From the NCBI GenBank assembly GCA_964036275.1, contig OZ038438.1, positions 8,748,978 through 8,812,977 on the forward strand: a stretch of 64,000 nt of DNA. The letters are read 5' to 3'. Positions 1-13,800 of this stretch are shown piece by piece. The stretch's first letter is position 1. Every line of letters starts with the position of its first letter. The notes below the pieces were generated by a model. The model was given only the letters and a program-made list of their open reading frames with translations, was not told the DNA's origin and ran no database searches. Source of the stretch: Litoditis marina (Eukaryota > Nematoda > Chromadorea > Rhabditida > Rhabditidae). Both the position numbers and the translations under genes were made by a program.

Positions 1-705
1 TAAACCATTTCACTGCTGGAAACACATGTTTTTTCAGCTTATGGCGCCATCTGGCGCCCGCGCCAAGCGCCAGACACAACGTACCAACCCTTAACTTCCG
101 GCGCCGAACCTACTTTGGTGTTCACACAAGTGTGCCAATTTTCAGTCGATTCGGTTAACTAGTTTTTTTCAATACTATGCGGACATGGGACGGAGACGGG
201 AGACGAGGGACGAGGGACAACGGATAATTTCATAACGACACGAGAACATAACTTTTTTCAAAGTTGACCGATCTCTCTAATTTTTTCACATAACATGTAT
301 CTAATAGATCGCCAGCTCTCTCTTTTTTTCATTTCAAAAAAAAAAACGTTCTATTTGAAGACTTTTGTGATTTGAAAGCTAAAAATGGGTGCGCAATGGC
401 CAAACCAAACACAACTCGCGCGATATTTTAACTTTAGATAAATGAAACGAGTTATTGTACACAGGGGAAGAAGATACGAAATTATTACCCAACAAACTAT
501 ACATACGATTTCTTTACAATGTCCGTGATCTTTTCGGTTTTCCACTAAATATTCTACAACTATCAGTCTCGTGACATTCTCGTTTTCTTCGAGAATCTGC
601 TATAAGAAAATGTGACAATTCGTACTATAATCGTCTACGTATGGGTGAAACAGAGTATTCACGCCACTTACTAATAAATTGTTTCTTTAATAATTATGCA
701 CTCCT

Positions 706-893
706 CTGGCGGCGTAGCAAACCGTCCAACCTCATGAGAAGTTCATATGAGTTTCTCATGAGATACCTCATGAGCTACTTGTGAACTCTTAATGTTGTAG
801 CATAGCAATCAATAGAATCTCATAAGAAACTTGTGCTACTAATAGCTCATGAGGTGATCTCATGAACTTTTGTGGGGATTGCTACGGCGCCAG
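706..893. mobile_element. Small TIR element (MITE-like), CTCATGAG-rich
   Basis: The ends are near-perfect 15-bp inverted repeats: CTGGCGGCGTAGCAA on the left and TTGCTACGGCGCCAG on the right, with one mismatch. The interior is full of short CATGAG/CTCATG palindromes. Related, more degenerate copies occur near 15,157-15,352 and, in part, near 6,470-6,606, both inside introns of the selectin-like gene. It has no coding capacity, so it is read as a non-autonomous DNA transposon. Confidence 0.65.
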
Positions 894-912
894 TACAAAA
901 ACTAAAAACATT

Positions 913-1240
913 AGTATAAATAACGGGTGTTAAGAGAGTAAAGATTAGTTTTGGATGAAAAGTGTGCAAGAAATATGTAAGAAGTCCAATAAAAATATTT
1001 AGAGGAAAAGGCTAATCTCGCTCGGTTTAAAATTTCAGAAAAAAATGGATACCGGGTTTTTTGTTACCGAAAAAAACTTCCAACTGCGACTCACAATGAT
1101 CTAGCTTCACTCTGTTTTTTTTTCAAGAAAAGCGAGATTAGCCTTTTCCTCAAAATATTTTTATTGGACTTCTTTCATATTTCTTGCACACTTTTCATCC
1201 AAAACTAATCTTTACTCTCTTAACACGCGTTTTTTATACT
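913..1240. mobile_element. Long hairpin MITE-like element
   Basis: Two arms of about 110 bp, 913-1,022 and 1,131-1,240, are near-perfect reverse complements separated by about 108 bp. The outer ends read TTAGTATAAA and TTTATACTAA. It has no reading frame. Such a structure is typical of a foldback/MITE element. Confidence 0.75.
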
Positions 1241-1404
1241 AATTGAACTCTTTTTCTATAGTTACGAAGTAACGATCATTTTTGATAAAAATGATATTTT
1301 TGAACAATAAGCTAAACGAAGAATATTATGAGGTTCTATAAGTTTTCAACGGCGCCGTAGTTCAGAAAAATTGGCGTAGTTATAACCTCGTTCAAGTGAG
1401 AGCA

Positions 1405-1480
1405 ACTTTTGTGCTCCAGGCAAGAATCGAACCTTCGTTCGCCGTGCGTGAAGAGCTTTTATCCAATCCGCCATTCAGAC
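1405..1480 (-). repeat. tRNA-derived SINE or tRNA pseudogene fragment
   Basis: On the minus strand an A-box-like TGGCGGATTGG (plus 1,464-1,474) is followed by a B-box-like GGTTCGATTCTTGCC (plus 1,419-1,433) at tRNA-like spacing. The outer ends do not pair as an acceptor stem, so a functional tRNA is unlikely. A SINE head or tRNA pseudogene fits better. Confidence 0.4.
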
Positions 1481-2790
1481 ATGTTAATATGAGTGAAAAC
1501 CAAGATATACCCGCCTGTCATGAGTACTTCATTAGAAAACGTCTCCCTACTACACGTTAAACTCTTCTTCCATTTTTATTTTCACGAAACCGGTCTATTG
1601 CGAGACCATTTCCGGTCCTCTCACACGTAATATTCAAATTTCAGACATACCTGAAAAATACGTATACCTCAACTTTTTTTTATAGCTTTTCAACAATGTA
1701 AGAATTTTCGAAATAAGTTTTGAGCGAAACTATGCCGAGATTGGAGCAGGCGGACACTTTTGTCGCCGCCGCCGCCGCCGCCTCCGCCTCCGAGCACGGA
1801 AGCCATTTTTGCGAGACGTTTGGCCCTCTGACTTCTCTCAACTAATTTTACTTGGAACGTGAACTTAGTGTCTTGTAGACGTGTTGCCCTTCAGTGATTC
1901 ATGCAAATATCTAGGAAAATGGTCGACGTACTTTGAAGAAAATGGTAATGAACTGTTTTGGAATGTCTGCAGACCTCTGAACAAAAACTAATCTGCGCAG
2001 CGCTCCGCGCTGCGCACGATTGAAGCTTTAATTGAAGGAATCTGAACAAAATCTTGCGAATGTAGTTTGTAGTCTGGAACAGAAGCATGAATCGGAGCAG
2101 TGCTTCTGATAACGCAACTATATCAGTTGCCAGAAAATGCGCTCCCTTCTCTTTCTCCTTCTTCTGCTAGTTCCAAACGCTTGTGAGTTTTTTTTTCAGT
2201 TTTAAATGAATGGAAACAAAGTTCCCTGTTCTGTAAAGGCTTGTATATTCTTATTGATCGGTATCTTCCCCTCTTTCCAATTTCGCACATATGATATGTA
2301 TCGTTATTCATTTATGTTATTTTAGTCATCGGTTGGACAACGTGGTCACGCGACCACCCACGCTGTGAAGGAACTCCTTATAAGTATAAGCCGGCAGAGG
2401 GTGCTCACACGAATCTCAGCTCGTTCTCACCTTTCTTCCCACTTTGTGATTCAGTCCATAATAAACCTATTTTTATCTAAGTCTTCTGTTCACATCCTAA
2501 TTTACTATTTTTCACTCAATGCAGTTTCATTATCCACAGCGATTCCGAAACTCGATTCAAACTTTGTGATCAAACCACATTTATAAATGACAAATAGCCT
2601 TCCATCTTCCCTGATAGGTCTTCTTTAAATCGAACGGGATATTTCTAAATAATGCCTCAGATATGTTGAAGATTTCGTTATCTTCCTTCTGAAATATAGC
2701 ATAAGTTCGGTTTTGTCTGGAAATTCGGTCCGCGCGTTCCAGAAATGCCTCTGCACTTTTCTATTGATGCAAAACTAATTTCGAATTGAT

Positions 2791-3110
2791 AAAAAGTGGG
2801 GGACCAGGAAGTGTGTGAGTTCTGTTCGGTTTCACCGTTTTCAGCAAAAAGTGAATAATGGTTGGGAGTGTGCAACAAAAATAGAACAATACATAGGTTT
2901 GCACAACGGTTCACAACGTACATACGTTCAACCACTCATACACTCACGCTAAAATCAGGATTTTCGTAATAAATGTTTTTGTGAGCCGTTGTGCAAACCT
3001 ATGTATTGTTCTATTTTTGTTGCACACTCCCAACCTCGTATTGTTCACTTTTTGCTGAAAACGGTAAAACCGGACAGAACTCATACACTTCCTGGTCCCC
3101 CACTTTTTAC
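2791..3110. mobile_element. Hairpin element with about 125-bp arms
   Basis: Arms 2,791-2,912 and 2,981-3,110 are inverted copies of each other (left end AAAAAGTGGGGGACCAGGAA, right end TTCCTGGTCCCCCACTTTTT) with a loop of about 70 bp. They carry a few mismatches and short indels. There is no coding content. It is read as a MITE or foldback element. Confidence 0.75.
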
Positions 3111-3399
3111 TAATTGTTCTCTTTTTGCTAGTTGTATCACAATTACTCATTGACTAGAACAATCAGAATGAAATTCGAAAATTGGTAACTATCAAACATC
3201 CTGATTACTGGGCGACGTCTCGAGTTTTCAAACGGTCTGATCTTGGTTTTTCAAATTATTTTTGGTTCCAATTGACCTTGAAAATTGACGTGATTGGCGA
3301 AACTCGTAAAAACCACCAAACCGTACTTCTTTACCTATTTCATGAAAATCTGAGCTTTGTGAAAAATCTGAGTCATTACAGTACAACGCAAACCTTTAC

Positions 3400-4140
3400 T
3401 TATTTGGCGCCAACGGGCGCCAGCGTTTGGCGCCAATAATCATTTTCATCAATTGGATGTTACTCCAATTGGTGAAAAAGAACTGGAAAGAACGGTTTTG
3501 ATCAACTAACACAGTTTCCGAGGTTTTTTGTTCGGAAACAATATTTACAATTTTGGTGCCAATTGGCGGATAAACGGGCTTTTTGGCGCCAAATGTCGAA
3601 GAAATGTGAATACTCAATCCGCTTGTCAAGTAAATGTACAGTTCTGACCTCTGTGAACGAATGCGGTCGTCACCCCACTTCGCTAGCGTCGTTCTCATTT
3701 GGCGCCAATGTGCGCCCGCGTTTGGCGCCAATTGTAAGCCATGTCACCATGTTTTGGAAAATAGCTGGAATTCACTATCATGACCTCTTTGCGAAATTTC
3801 AAACAAATTCATTCATGGGAACACATCTTTTCCAGCTTTTGGCGCCATCTGGTGCGAGCGCCAAGCGTCAGACATAACGTGACATCACCAAACTTCTGGG
3901 GCAGCGCTAACTTTGGGGTTTACACATGTGTGCCAAATTTCAGCCGAATCGTCCAGTAGATAAAAAAATAATTTTCTTTGCGGACACCGGACGAGGGACG
4001 AGCGACGAGGGACAACGGAAATTTTCATAACGATACGACAGCATAACTTTTTTTCCACCTTGAAAGCCAAAAATGGGTGCGCAATGGCCAAACCAAACAC
4101 AACTCACACACAGCGCTTCGCGCTGCGCGTGATTTAACAC
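3400..4140. repeat. GGCGCC-rich repeat with copy at window start
   Basis: The palindrome TTGGCGCCA recurs near 3,403, 3,430, 3,585, 3,700 and 3,720. The block from about 3,790 to 4,140 repeats the first ~430 bases of the window in the same orientation, including the run GACGAGGGACAACGGA and AAAATGGGTGCGCAATGGCC. The copies are about 80-90% alike by eye. They could be the two ends of one 4-kb element or two independent insertions. Confidence 0.6.
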
Positions 4141-4822
4141 CAATTAAGTAACAACCAGTATGCATTATCACTCCTGCTTATAAAGTGACTGCAGTTCCAT
4201 AATTGTAATTTATACTACTAAAAATATGAGAAGAAAACCGGCTTCGGCTGTCCCTTTTTCACGATATTGAACGGCTGGCAGAGATCAATTTTAAGTCACT
4301 ATATTTATTCCGTTTCACTTATTCTCAAATACAGTAGCCATTACAACTTTCTGATTATCCGTCTGTACCGGAATTACTCTTGCTCACGTAATAAGGACAG
4401 AGAACCGTGTACGAAAATCACGAAATATTCTGAAGTTACTTATCAACAAGCACCTTGGAAACACTGGATTGCTTGATTAAGTCGTTGGGCAGAAACCAAT
4501 AAGATACCCTGTCGCTTTACAACTCAAACAGTCCCAACAAATGGATTGGTGTTGGAAATTCTACAGCTAGTATGTTTATGATGATGATGGGAGGTTACTC
4601 AAACATTAGCAGTGCCCACAGTTTCCCTATTTGGCGCTTTTCTAATATTTGTTTCATCATATTGGATGAGGTGTGGGTTTCGAGTATTTCTTGTAACCTC
4701 ATCGAATAACGATTTGAGTCGATGTAGCAATGTGGGGCTCTTGGTGCTTTGTACACATGAAAGGCAGGGGGCGGCGCCGAGCCCCTTGTGCACAGATATT
4801 CAAGCACTCTTGAACGACGTCT

Positions 4823-7800
4823 ATGTTCCTTCGCTCATCCCTTTTTTTATTGTTCTTCGCACAATATTCCCTACAATTACACTGTCTACAACCGTTCGTA
4901 CCCGAAAATGGTCATGTCATTTTCAATGAACCGGGACCCTATGCCCCTGGGACCATGGCCAAGTATAGGTGGGTACCACTAATCACATAAATATGTATTA
5001 GCGGATCATACACGCGTAACTTTGTTCGTATAGTTTTAAGCTGAAATTATGGGTTTGAAAAGATATAGTGACCTAAAAGAGAATGCGTGGGCTAAGCCTA
5101 AATGTTTTGGGAATACATGTTGACTTTTTGAAGTCCGGGATATGAGAAGGATTTGGAACGTGAAAGAAGACGTAACAAAGGAAATAGGCCTGAAGAGCTC
5201 TAATGCTGCGTGAACTGAAATCAGGAGTCTTCATGGCGAAGTGCCCCGCGAATCATGAATGTTTCTTTATTTCAGTTGTGCGTTGGGATTTGAGCGGATA
5301 GGAGTCGAAGAAAGAAAGTGTCAAGAAAATGGTAGTTGGGCTCTCAGGGCTCCGGTTTGTGCCATTAATGTGGCCGCAAATAAGCCTATGCAACAGGTAC
5401 AGTCGTGGTCTCTGCCATGCAAAAGATTACTGTAGGCGTCACTTGTTATGTGCTACAAACGAACAAAACGAAGTCGAGTTCCACCTGAACATATTTTCCG
5501 CATACTCACAGAGCAACCAATTGACTCGTTTACCGTGTATTATGTTAAAAAAGGAGAAATAAATTCGAGGATAAACTATTGACACCTAGCTAATAATTTA
5601 TGTTGATGCTCGACAACATTCTACAACTAACTGCATTATACTATTACATTTCCTTACATTATTAATATGTTTTACTTCCTAGTCTATCATTGAATATTTC
5701 TAACCTTCATCATGTTCCGTTCTTCTCTCAACTATGTTGTTCATGTGCAGTCGTCTGGTGGTTCCTCTTCCCATGTCTCGAGAGGATTGTGTACTGTAAC
5801 CAACGAGAGGGCCAGATCCTGGTGGTTTGTGTATCGAATTATTCAAATTATTTTGTTTACTAATCTATTCTCTATCTGTATATGTATATAGACTTCGCTC
5901 TTTCAACAGCAAGCCAGCAAGGTCTCTTGTATGGTACGCTGTCCCGCTCGGTTTATAGTTTGATCGCGGTGGTTTTCGGATAAAATGCGCAAATTATGGC
6001 GTACATTTAGTTTGCTCTGAAATTCATCCACGGTCGTCCCAGATAATAAGTAAGAGATGATGCAAACTTTTCACAGCTCTATGACTCATGGCAAGCAGCC
6101 GATATCCATCAAATTATTTCTATTCTCAGTAAAATCTTGACAATGAGAGCATTTTTAGGGAAGTAGATCTTCTCGGAGAGTACTCAGTGCACATCATCAA
6201 TGTACGATTAGGCAAACAGTCTTCTGTGCTGATTTCTATCGAGGCGATTCTATCCGACGGTCATATTAAGGTGAGTTGATAATAATATACTATTCTACTC
6301 ACTATTTCATTTAAAGACTCGATATTAGTATCTTATTCTTTTTGTACCATTTTTTGAATACACATTACAAATGTGTTCTCTGAAATCGAGAGTTTTACAA
6401 TTTCGGACTCACGTAATCTTGAGAAACTGTTAGATGATCGCTTTAGCGAACCATCATTGAAAACTTGCAATACTCGCATGAGAATCATCTCTCTAACTTC
6501 TTGTTATGGATTGCTATAAAAATTATTGCGAGATGTGCTCTCAACATTCTCATGAGAATATCACGTGGACTTCTCATGTGTTTGTAGGGATTTTTATCGC
6601 GCCAGGTACGGAACCGGATTTCTTCCGGTTGATGGTTCATGCTGACTCATTTTCCGGATCGTAAACCCCATTTTGAGGGCCGATTCTCGTTTTGTAAGTA
6701 TATGTTTACATTATAAGAGTGACATTTTCAGTTGTGTGATATTTCCACGGCTTCGTTCGACAAGAACAGTACGGTGTCAGTGCCATGCAGGCACGAGAGA
6801 GTATCCCGGATACGACTGACCACCAAGAACAGACTCCAACTGTGTGCATTGCAAGTTTTCGCCACCGATGCAGGTCAGATTTCCGAGACGGTATTCGAGA
6901 ACATCTCGGTTGTTTAAAGAAGGACGATTATGTGGACCAATCTCGTGTCAACGTCCTTTAAACTGCAATTGAAAAATGTATTGCAGTTTAAAGAACTGCA
7001 TCGTTGCAATTGTACCACATATTTGGCCTTCTTTAATCTCAATCTGCGTCTCCTCACACACTCGTTATTTCTCTGTTCTTACAGCAGAATACAAGTCACG
7101 CGAAATAGTGCACAAAACGATATACGCAGGGGATCATGATACCGAGATGTTCTGGCATGAGTACTTTTGTCGCTCTTGTCGTTACTTGATAGCGTGAAAC
7201 AATCACGTGAAATTATATGAATGTGCTCAGTAAAAGATGTACTGAAAAATCGTTTCGACCCTGATTCAAGACGATTTTTGGGTTGTTTTTCTCAGAGGGT
7301 TGGGTCATCATCAGTTGAACCCCTCTGAGAAAATGAAAACAGGACGAAAAGACTTACTGACCGTCTTCTAACGATGCATTGAGAGAAATGGACATTGCTT
7401 TTACATCATTGCACGTTTTCAAGCTCGAAAGCATTCATATGATTATAACATCCAAAACGTCCTAGTGACACAATATATTTTGTTCAAATAAATAACCTAA
7501 TATAAATCACGTGAAATGGAATTCGATCAGTGAAACAACTATAGTACCACATGTTTCACTGTTTCATACGGGCTTTGAAACTCGCAAAAAGGTTTAGGCG
7601 TTGAGTTAAAGGTGTTCCGTGTTTCCTTTCTCTTTCATCTTCTTTCTGACATTTTCGAATCTTTTTCTTCTCCTTTCTCTGCGTCCTCTTCACTTCAACA
7701 GTCTACAGCCTTGTCCGAGTGTCGGCCACACTTGTATTTTCGCGCATTCTTTCGGCATACTCCGTTCATATCGGCCCCTTGACCACTGGGAAAACATTCA

Positions 7801-10800
7801 ACATCTTGGAAAAATTTTCCGCATTTTGAGTGGTGTACAAAATATATCAATTAACAAAAAAACTTGTATAATAACCAAGCCACCGTCCACCTAAAAAAAA
7901 CATTATGCGGGCAAATAGATATATTGCTAAATTGTTTTCAAGGATTGTACGAAGGCTATAATATTTTACTGAAACGTAGACAAAATTACTTTTCATATCA
8001 TTCACTAGTTCAGATTATTGCCAGCTAATGTCAGCTGTCGAGTTTCATAATTTCTAGTTAAAGAAGGACGATTATGTGGTCCAATCGCAACGCTCCAGTC
8101 CTTCAAACCGCAATACATTTTCCAATTGCAGTTTAAAGGACCGTTGACACGGGATTGGTCCACATAATCGTCCTACTTTAACCTAGTTTGAGAGCAAGGG
8201 AGAGCCGAGGTCAGAATTCAGAGTATTGATTTCACATTTTAATGGCTCAGTGTTGTTTGATGGAATATAGAGTAAGCTCTTCTCAACGAAATACTACACG
8301 GTGTATGTTGCCCGATGTCACTGTATTTGTAGTTTGATCACCATTTGGTTTTTGGTCAAAATACTGCAATTTATGTAGCGAGATCAAACTGCAACACAGA
8401 TTGTGTCGCTTCCTATGGCTGGGTTGGAACAGAGCAAGAGTTGGGGTCATGAGCAATGCGTGACCCTTCCAATCCAAGTCTCGTTTTCCTCTATTTGCAT
8501 TCGAGTGTCGGTGTCGCCTATCTGGCCGATTACCCGTGAAACGGAGCCTCCCCCACCCTGTTTTGACATCTTGAGGGGAAAAAATGACGAGGAAAAAGCC
8601 TGTCGATTTGAATCGACTTTCTGAACGTGTTTTTGGTAGTTTTTGTCACGTTTTCGAACTGCGAGCTTTTGATTGTGTTTCTGAAGTACATAGACCAAGA
8701 GTGGAGATCTGATTATCCATGGTTATGGGTGTTTCACTGAACCCAACCGCAAACCATTTTAAATATTACCAAGTTACCCATGAGATATATGAAACATTAT
8801 TCACATTAATTGAAAGTTCAGCTTTCTTATTAGGGGGATAATTCAGAAAAGTATGGTAGTTTTGCATATTTCTTCTAATTGAGCGAACTTGTATCCATAA
8901 AATTACATATTGAACGAATCAAAAGAGGAGGAGATATGATAAAAGAAATCCGGCACGAAATCTGTGATCAAATGAATTTTCGCTCAATTGTGAGTTGGCA
9001 GTCTTCAGTTTCTTCGTGGCAATGTGCGCAAGGCTCCATGGATATCGTTGGGGTTTTTGGTGGAATCTGCTTCGCGGCATCCCGAGAAGAGCAAAATGAC
9101 TGGCTTGGGGCGCAGAGAAAGTGTCTCGACAGGTATACTCCTTCCCATTCTTACGTCAAATTCTACCATATTGAGTTGAACTTTCGGGTTTAACTTTCGG
9201 GTTACAAAGTGCTGTTTTGAGAATGGTTCCTTCATTGCTATATGAATTCCTATTTTTAATGAAACGATCATGAAAACGTTTGAGCACATGGTGTCCCCAG
9301 TGTAAAATTGTGACGTTATCATTTTGAAGTTTTGTTTGTCTCTGTTGATGTATTCATTCCACGACTCTCTCAATTGATTGATTGATTGATTTATTTACAT
9401 GCAAGCATGTGATATACAAGAGGAGAAACCAAAAATGACAGTAGGATACAAACACTCAAAAGCGGAAAAAAGTGTCAGAAATCAAACATCATTCGGTCAT
9501 CACAGTAAATGAAAGTAAACAGTATGACAATACGGATAAAACAAATCACACAGGGAACAATTTGGGCCAATCTCACAGGATTAACAAAAAACACAGTAGA
9601 AGTCTTATTCAAATGTATTCACTTAAAGTGCTTTTTTGCGGCAGATAATGACATCGGTATTTTGGATTTCTTGCTCAATTTCAAGTACTTGGATCCAGCC
9701 CGTACTGTGAAAGACTTCGCACGTTGGCTAGTTTTTGGAGTTGGGAAACTGAATTTCGCTCTAGAACCTCTAGTACGTGAAGGTTTGAACGTAAAGAAGT
9801 CTGATGCACTCAATCCACAATTGTTACATATACGAAACTCTTACATTCCAGAGGAGCTTCACTTCCACTGAGAATAAGCAGTTCGGCTCAACGCGGACTA
9901 GCCACTGCCCTCTCTTCGACCAATAATCAGAAGGAATACTACTGGATTGGTCAGTGTGTCTCTTTCAACCACAAATTGTCTTTTTATTCCCACTGAGACT
10001 CGTATAGTATAATTTTGAACCTTCTACATCATTCTGTTCACGTGAATGTTGTTGTAAAGATACACAGTATTCGAAAAAGTTTTCGAAAATCTTGAGGTTC
10101 GTATCAGAACAAGGTTGATGACGAGTTTCAATGTCTACTGTAATAGTCTCAGTAGCCATGAATCTGGCCTGAATGAAGTCGCATTCGATTCGGCCATTTG
10201 CTGTCTTAGTGAGGAAAATGAAGACTATACTGCTGCTTACCATATAGGATTCGGTCTTCCCACTACAAGCATATATGGTGTATGAGTGCCCTGTCGCGTC
10301 GTTGGGTTCTGCTGCTTTTCGGTCTAAATTCGTACATTACGGTGTACGTCCATATAAATCTACAACCAACATTTGGTCATTCTATATTATGCCGCATTTT
10401 TTAAATTTCTATTTTAAATACGTATAACGTGTAGTGTATCGAGATCGAACTACAACTAATAATTACTCCCTACATTCAACTTGCAGGCGTCTCGTCGTCC
10501 ATCTCAGAATGGCGTTGGGCGGACGGGGCGACGGTGGCGGAGTCAGCCGGCTGGCCGACGGACACTATTCCTCCTCCCGGAATAGGGGAAGCCGTGCTCC
10601 TGGCCAGACCGCTCGACTGGAAATGGCTGCCCGCCACACAGGCCGCATGGAACCCATTCATCTGTCAGAGCAGTACGTTTCTGTCTCACTTTTTATGACG
10701 CCGTCATTTACTTCGCCGCGAAAGCAGGTTATGCGTATCATGGTTCAGTTGGCGCCTTTTGCCGGCGTCAGTCGATAGTCATATTTCATTCGCTCGTAAA

Positions 10801-13800
10801 CGCTTAGAGTATATACGGGAAACTTTTCAAGCATCTTTTTGACAACGGAAAATGGTTCGTAAAATCTCAGTTTCCGGCTATAAGATACTATATAGTGAAC
10901 CGATAGAAAACGGAAGAGTGATATGCATTCAGAGCCGAAATTCTGTACCTCTCCTGGAGTGGGCGAAGCTTCGCGAGTCGTGTTCTCCAGTCACAGCTAT
11001 GCAATAGGAACCTACTGTTTCTACAGTTGTGACGAGGGGTGAGTTATGACTGAGTTCACTAGGGAGGGATGAAAGAGTTGTATGTTTCTATTGTGTATTT
11101 GTACTCATTGTTCACGTTACATGTTATAAGTCAGCGAAAGGCACCAAAAAGCCTTGCAAAATACTTTCCCTCCCACATTTTTCCTTATAATTTACCTTGA
11201 ACACAACTGCTGGGATTTTATTCATGAACATCCCTACCTTGATCATCCCTACTTTGAGAGTGAAAATCATTAATTAACTTTTTTTAAACACACACATTAT
11301 CTGCTCCTAAATCCCGCCAGGATACGAGTGTCGCGAACTCGCGAAATAGTGCACGAAGCATGAGACGCAGAGCAGGATGATGGTGCCGGTATGATCTCAT
11401 ACGTACTTGACTTATATAATGCAGGTATGATCTGGCCGGTGAGAGTCAACGAGAATGTATGGAGAACGGTCGCTGGAGTGGCGATATTCCAGAGTGTATA
11501 CGTGAGCGTACCATTTTTATCTTTCGTATCCAAACCATACTATTTGTTATACGATAGATAGAACATTAGTCTATTGTTTTCATTCATCTTGCTAGGAGTG
11601 TATGTGCTCCACAACCTAATGGATGGGTTGGTGACTAAACGAATCGAGCAAACTAAGAACATTTTCACTATCCAGAAACATAATGAACTACATTCAGACG
11701 GCTGATCTGTCTCTTGTCTAAGCATTATTTTCAGCTTTGGATTGTGGCGACGTTGAACCTTGGCCATCGGGCACCGTTCGACTCTTGAATGGATCTAGCA
11801 CACTCAATAACCAGGTATAGGGAACACATCTTTGTTGTAGTTTGATCTTGATTCACACCGAAAAGCAACGAAATCGAACTACAAACACAGCCAAATAGTA
11901 CGACATATACCATGTAGGATTCTACAGAGCGAAGCCTACTGTATACACCGTTTCATTTGTTCGCAGACACCTACAGTATACAGTCAATATATACTATTCA
12001 CGTTTTCTTAAGAACACATGCACAGAAGATGATTTTCATTGTTTTGAGAAACTCCAGTTAGCATCACCAGTATTTAATAACATATTACGAAATACTTTAG
12101 CAAATTCTCACAATTAGAAGCATATTCCCACATTTGCTGTTTCCCACTATAGTTATTGTTTGACTAGTTTAAACAGCTAGAAGTGACTACACTAAATACA
12201 ACGATCACTCGAATTTAACAGTTCGAACACTTTTTTATCAACTTCATTAAGTATTGACAAGTTAATAAGACCATCTCGAATGGATGCTTGCAAAAACAAA
12301 CGTGAGAGATTGACGTAGCTTGGTCCTTTCACATGAAATTAAACATAAATAAAGAGATTTTCCTGCAATTTCATGTTAAAAGTAAAAGTAGCATTATCTT
12401 TCTCTTCTAGAAAAAAGTATTAATTTGACAAAAAATTCGTCATAATTTTCGTGATGGAAAATTACATTTGCCCTAGAGAATACGAAGAAGGCTGTTCAAT
12501 GCCTTCTTATGCTGTTACATAGTCACGTGACACATGTTTAACTCAGCAGAAATCAGAAAGAAACAATGACAAAGTGCACGATGTCTTATTAGAATGCTAA
12601 CTTTACGTAACTAGTCAATTTACTTCCAGTATATTTCAGATGGAATATGAGTGCTCGCCCGGTTGGGAGGTGGTGGAAAACAGGCGACGAACCTGTCTCA
12701 GCAACGGGTTGTGGAGTGGATCGAGTCCCGAGTGTCGAGGTATTGTATAGTCGACACCATTCCTACTCAGACTCCTACAGCACACGTTTGCGTCATGCAA
12801 TGGCTGTTTTCTAATGCAATCTTCAACTTTGTCAAAAATTATTTCAAATACTTATTGGAATAGGTTATCATAATCTAAGGTGAACATGGTTAACCATTTC
12901 GATGATATTGGCGTAATTTAAACCGAATTAAAATTTTGTTACCTACTGTAGGAGTCTCAGTAGGAATGATAACGACTATAGTTTCATCTCACTATACACT
13001 AATTCTCCCATTTCTACGGAAAATCAACGGTGTCAAACTATAAAAAACAGCAGCATAGGGTATCTTTAACCGTATGGGATCGCCAGGGAGAGTGCGAACT
13101 CTATAAAGGTTGTGTAAAAACCATTATTCGCATACCATAGCAGAATAATGAATATGTCCTTTATTCAACCTTTTTCTATAGTTTCTCTTAACATTATGTC
13201 CATCCAGAAGGGAGTGAATGACGAGTTTACCTAGAGAGATTTGCAGAAATCGACTGCGGTAAGCCCCCCGCCATCGCACACGGAGACGTATTCGCCGAGT
13301 CCTTCACATTTCAGTCATCGGTGAGGATTATGAGTTGTTTCCACAAGAAGTAGTTAATTTTAGCAGAACAATTGATTGAGAGCCACTTTCAAACATTGAG
13401 GGAAGTCCATTTGAGAAGAGATTTTGATGCAACGGTACGAACTACCCTACCTAGTAGTAGTTCGGACGCGATTGCATAGAATTGAAGATAAGTGTAGTTT
13501 AGACTACTAAATGTGCACGTCCTACAAAAACAAGTAGAGAAATTCACTACACTGATAATTGCATTAAAGCCGCAAAAGGAAATACGATCAAATACCCTGG
13601 GAGACTGTAACATGAATGAGTTCAAACATCAAAGTTTAGGCGAATTACTCGTGCTGGCAAGGATTTCGTCTTATTGGTCACGAAGTAGTTCAATGTGGAG
13701 AAAAAGGCACCTGGCTACCCACCTCGCCAGTATGTTACGGTTGGTTCATTTGTGAAAACTATCTTAGCAAACTAACTTTATCGTTTCAGTTTTCATGGTT

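Larger units (their letters stand above)
1..4822. other. Repeat-rich upstream region without a recognised gene
   Basis: No spliceable or long conserved reading frame was found. The stretch holds two copies of a GGCGCC-rich repeat (from base 1 and near 3,790-4,140), two large hairpin elements (913-1,240 and 2,791-3,110), a CTCATGAG-rich TIR element (706-893) and a tRNA-like A/B-box pair on the minus strand near 1,419-1,474. It precedes the first exon of the selectin-like gene, so its 3' end should carry that gene's promoter, but no core promoter motif is clear. Confidence 0.6.

Noticed and set aside
9509..9871. Plus-strand 120-codon open frame in an intron of the selectin-like gene
   Set aside because: It is antisense to a peptide resembling a LINE reverse-transcriptase C-terminus with a LINE-like 3' tail, so it is taken as a shadow of that relic.
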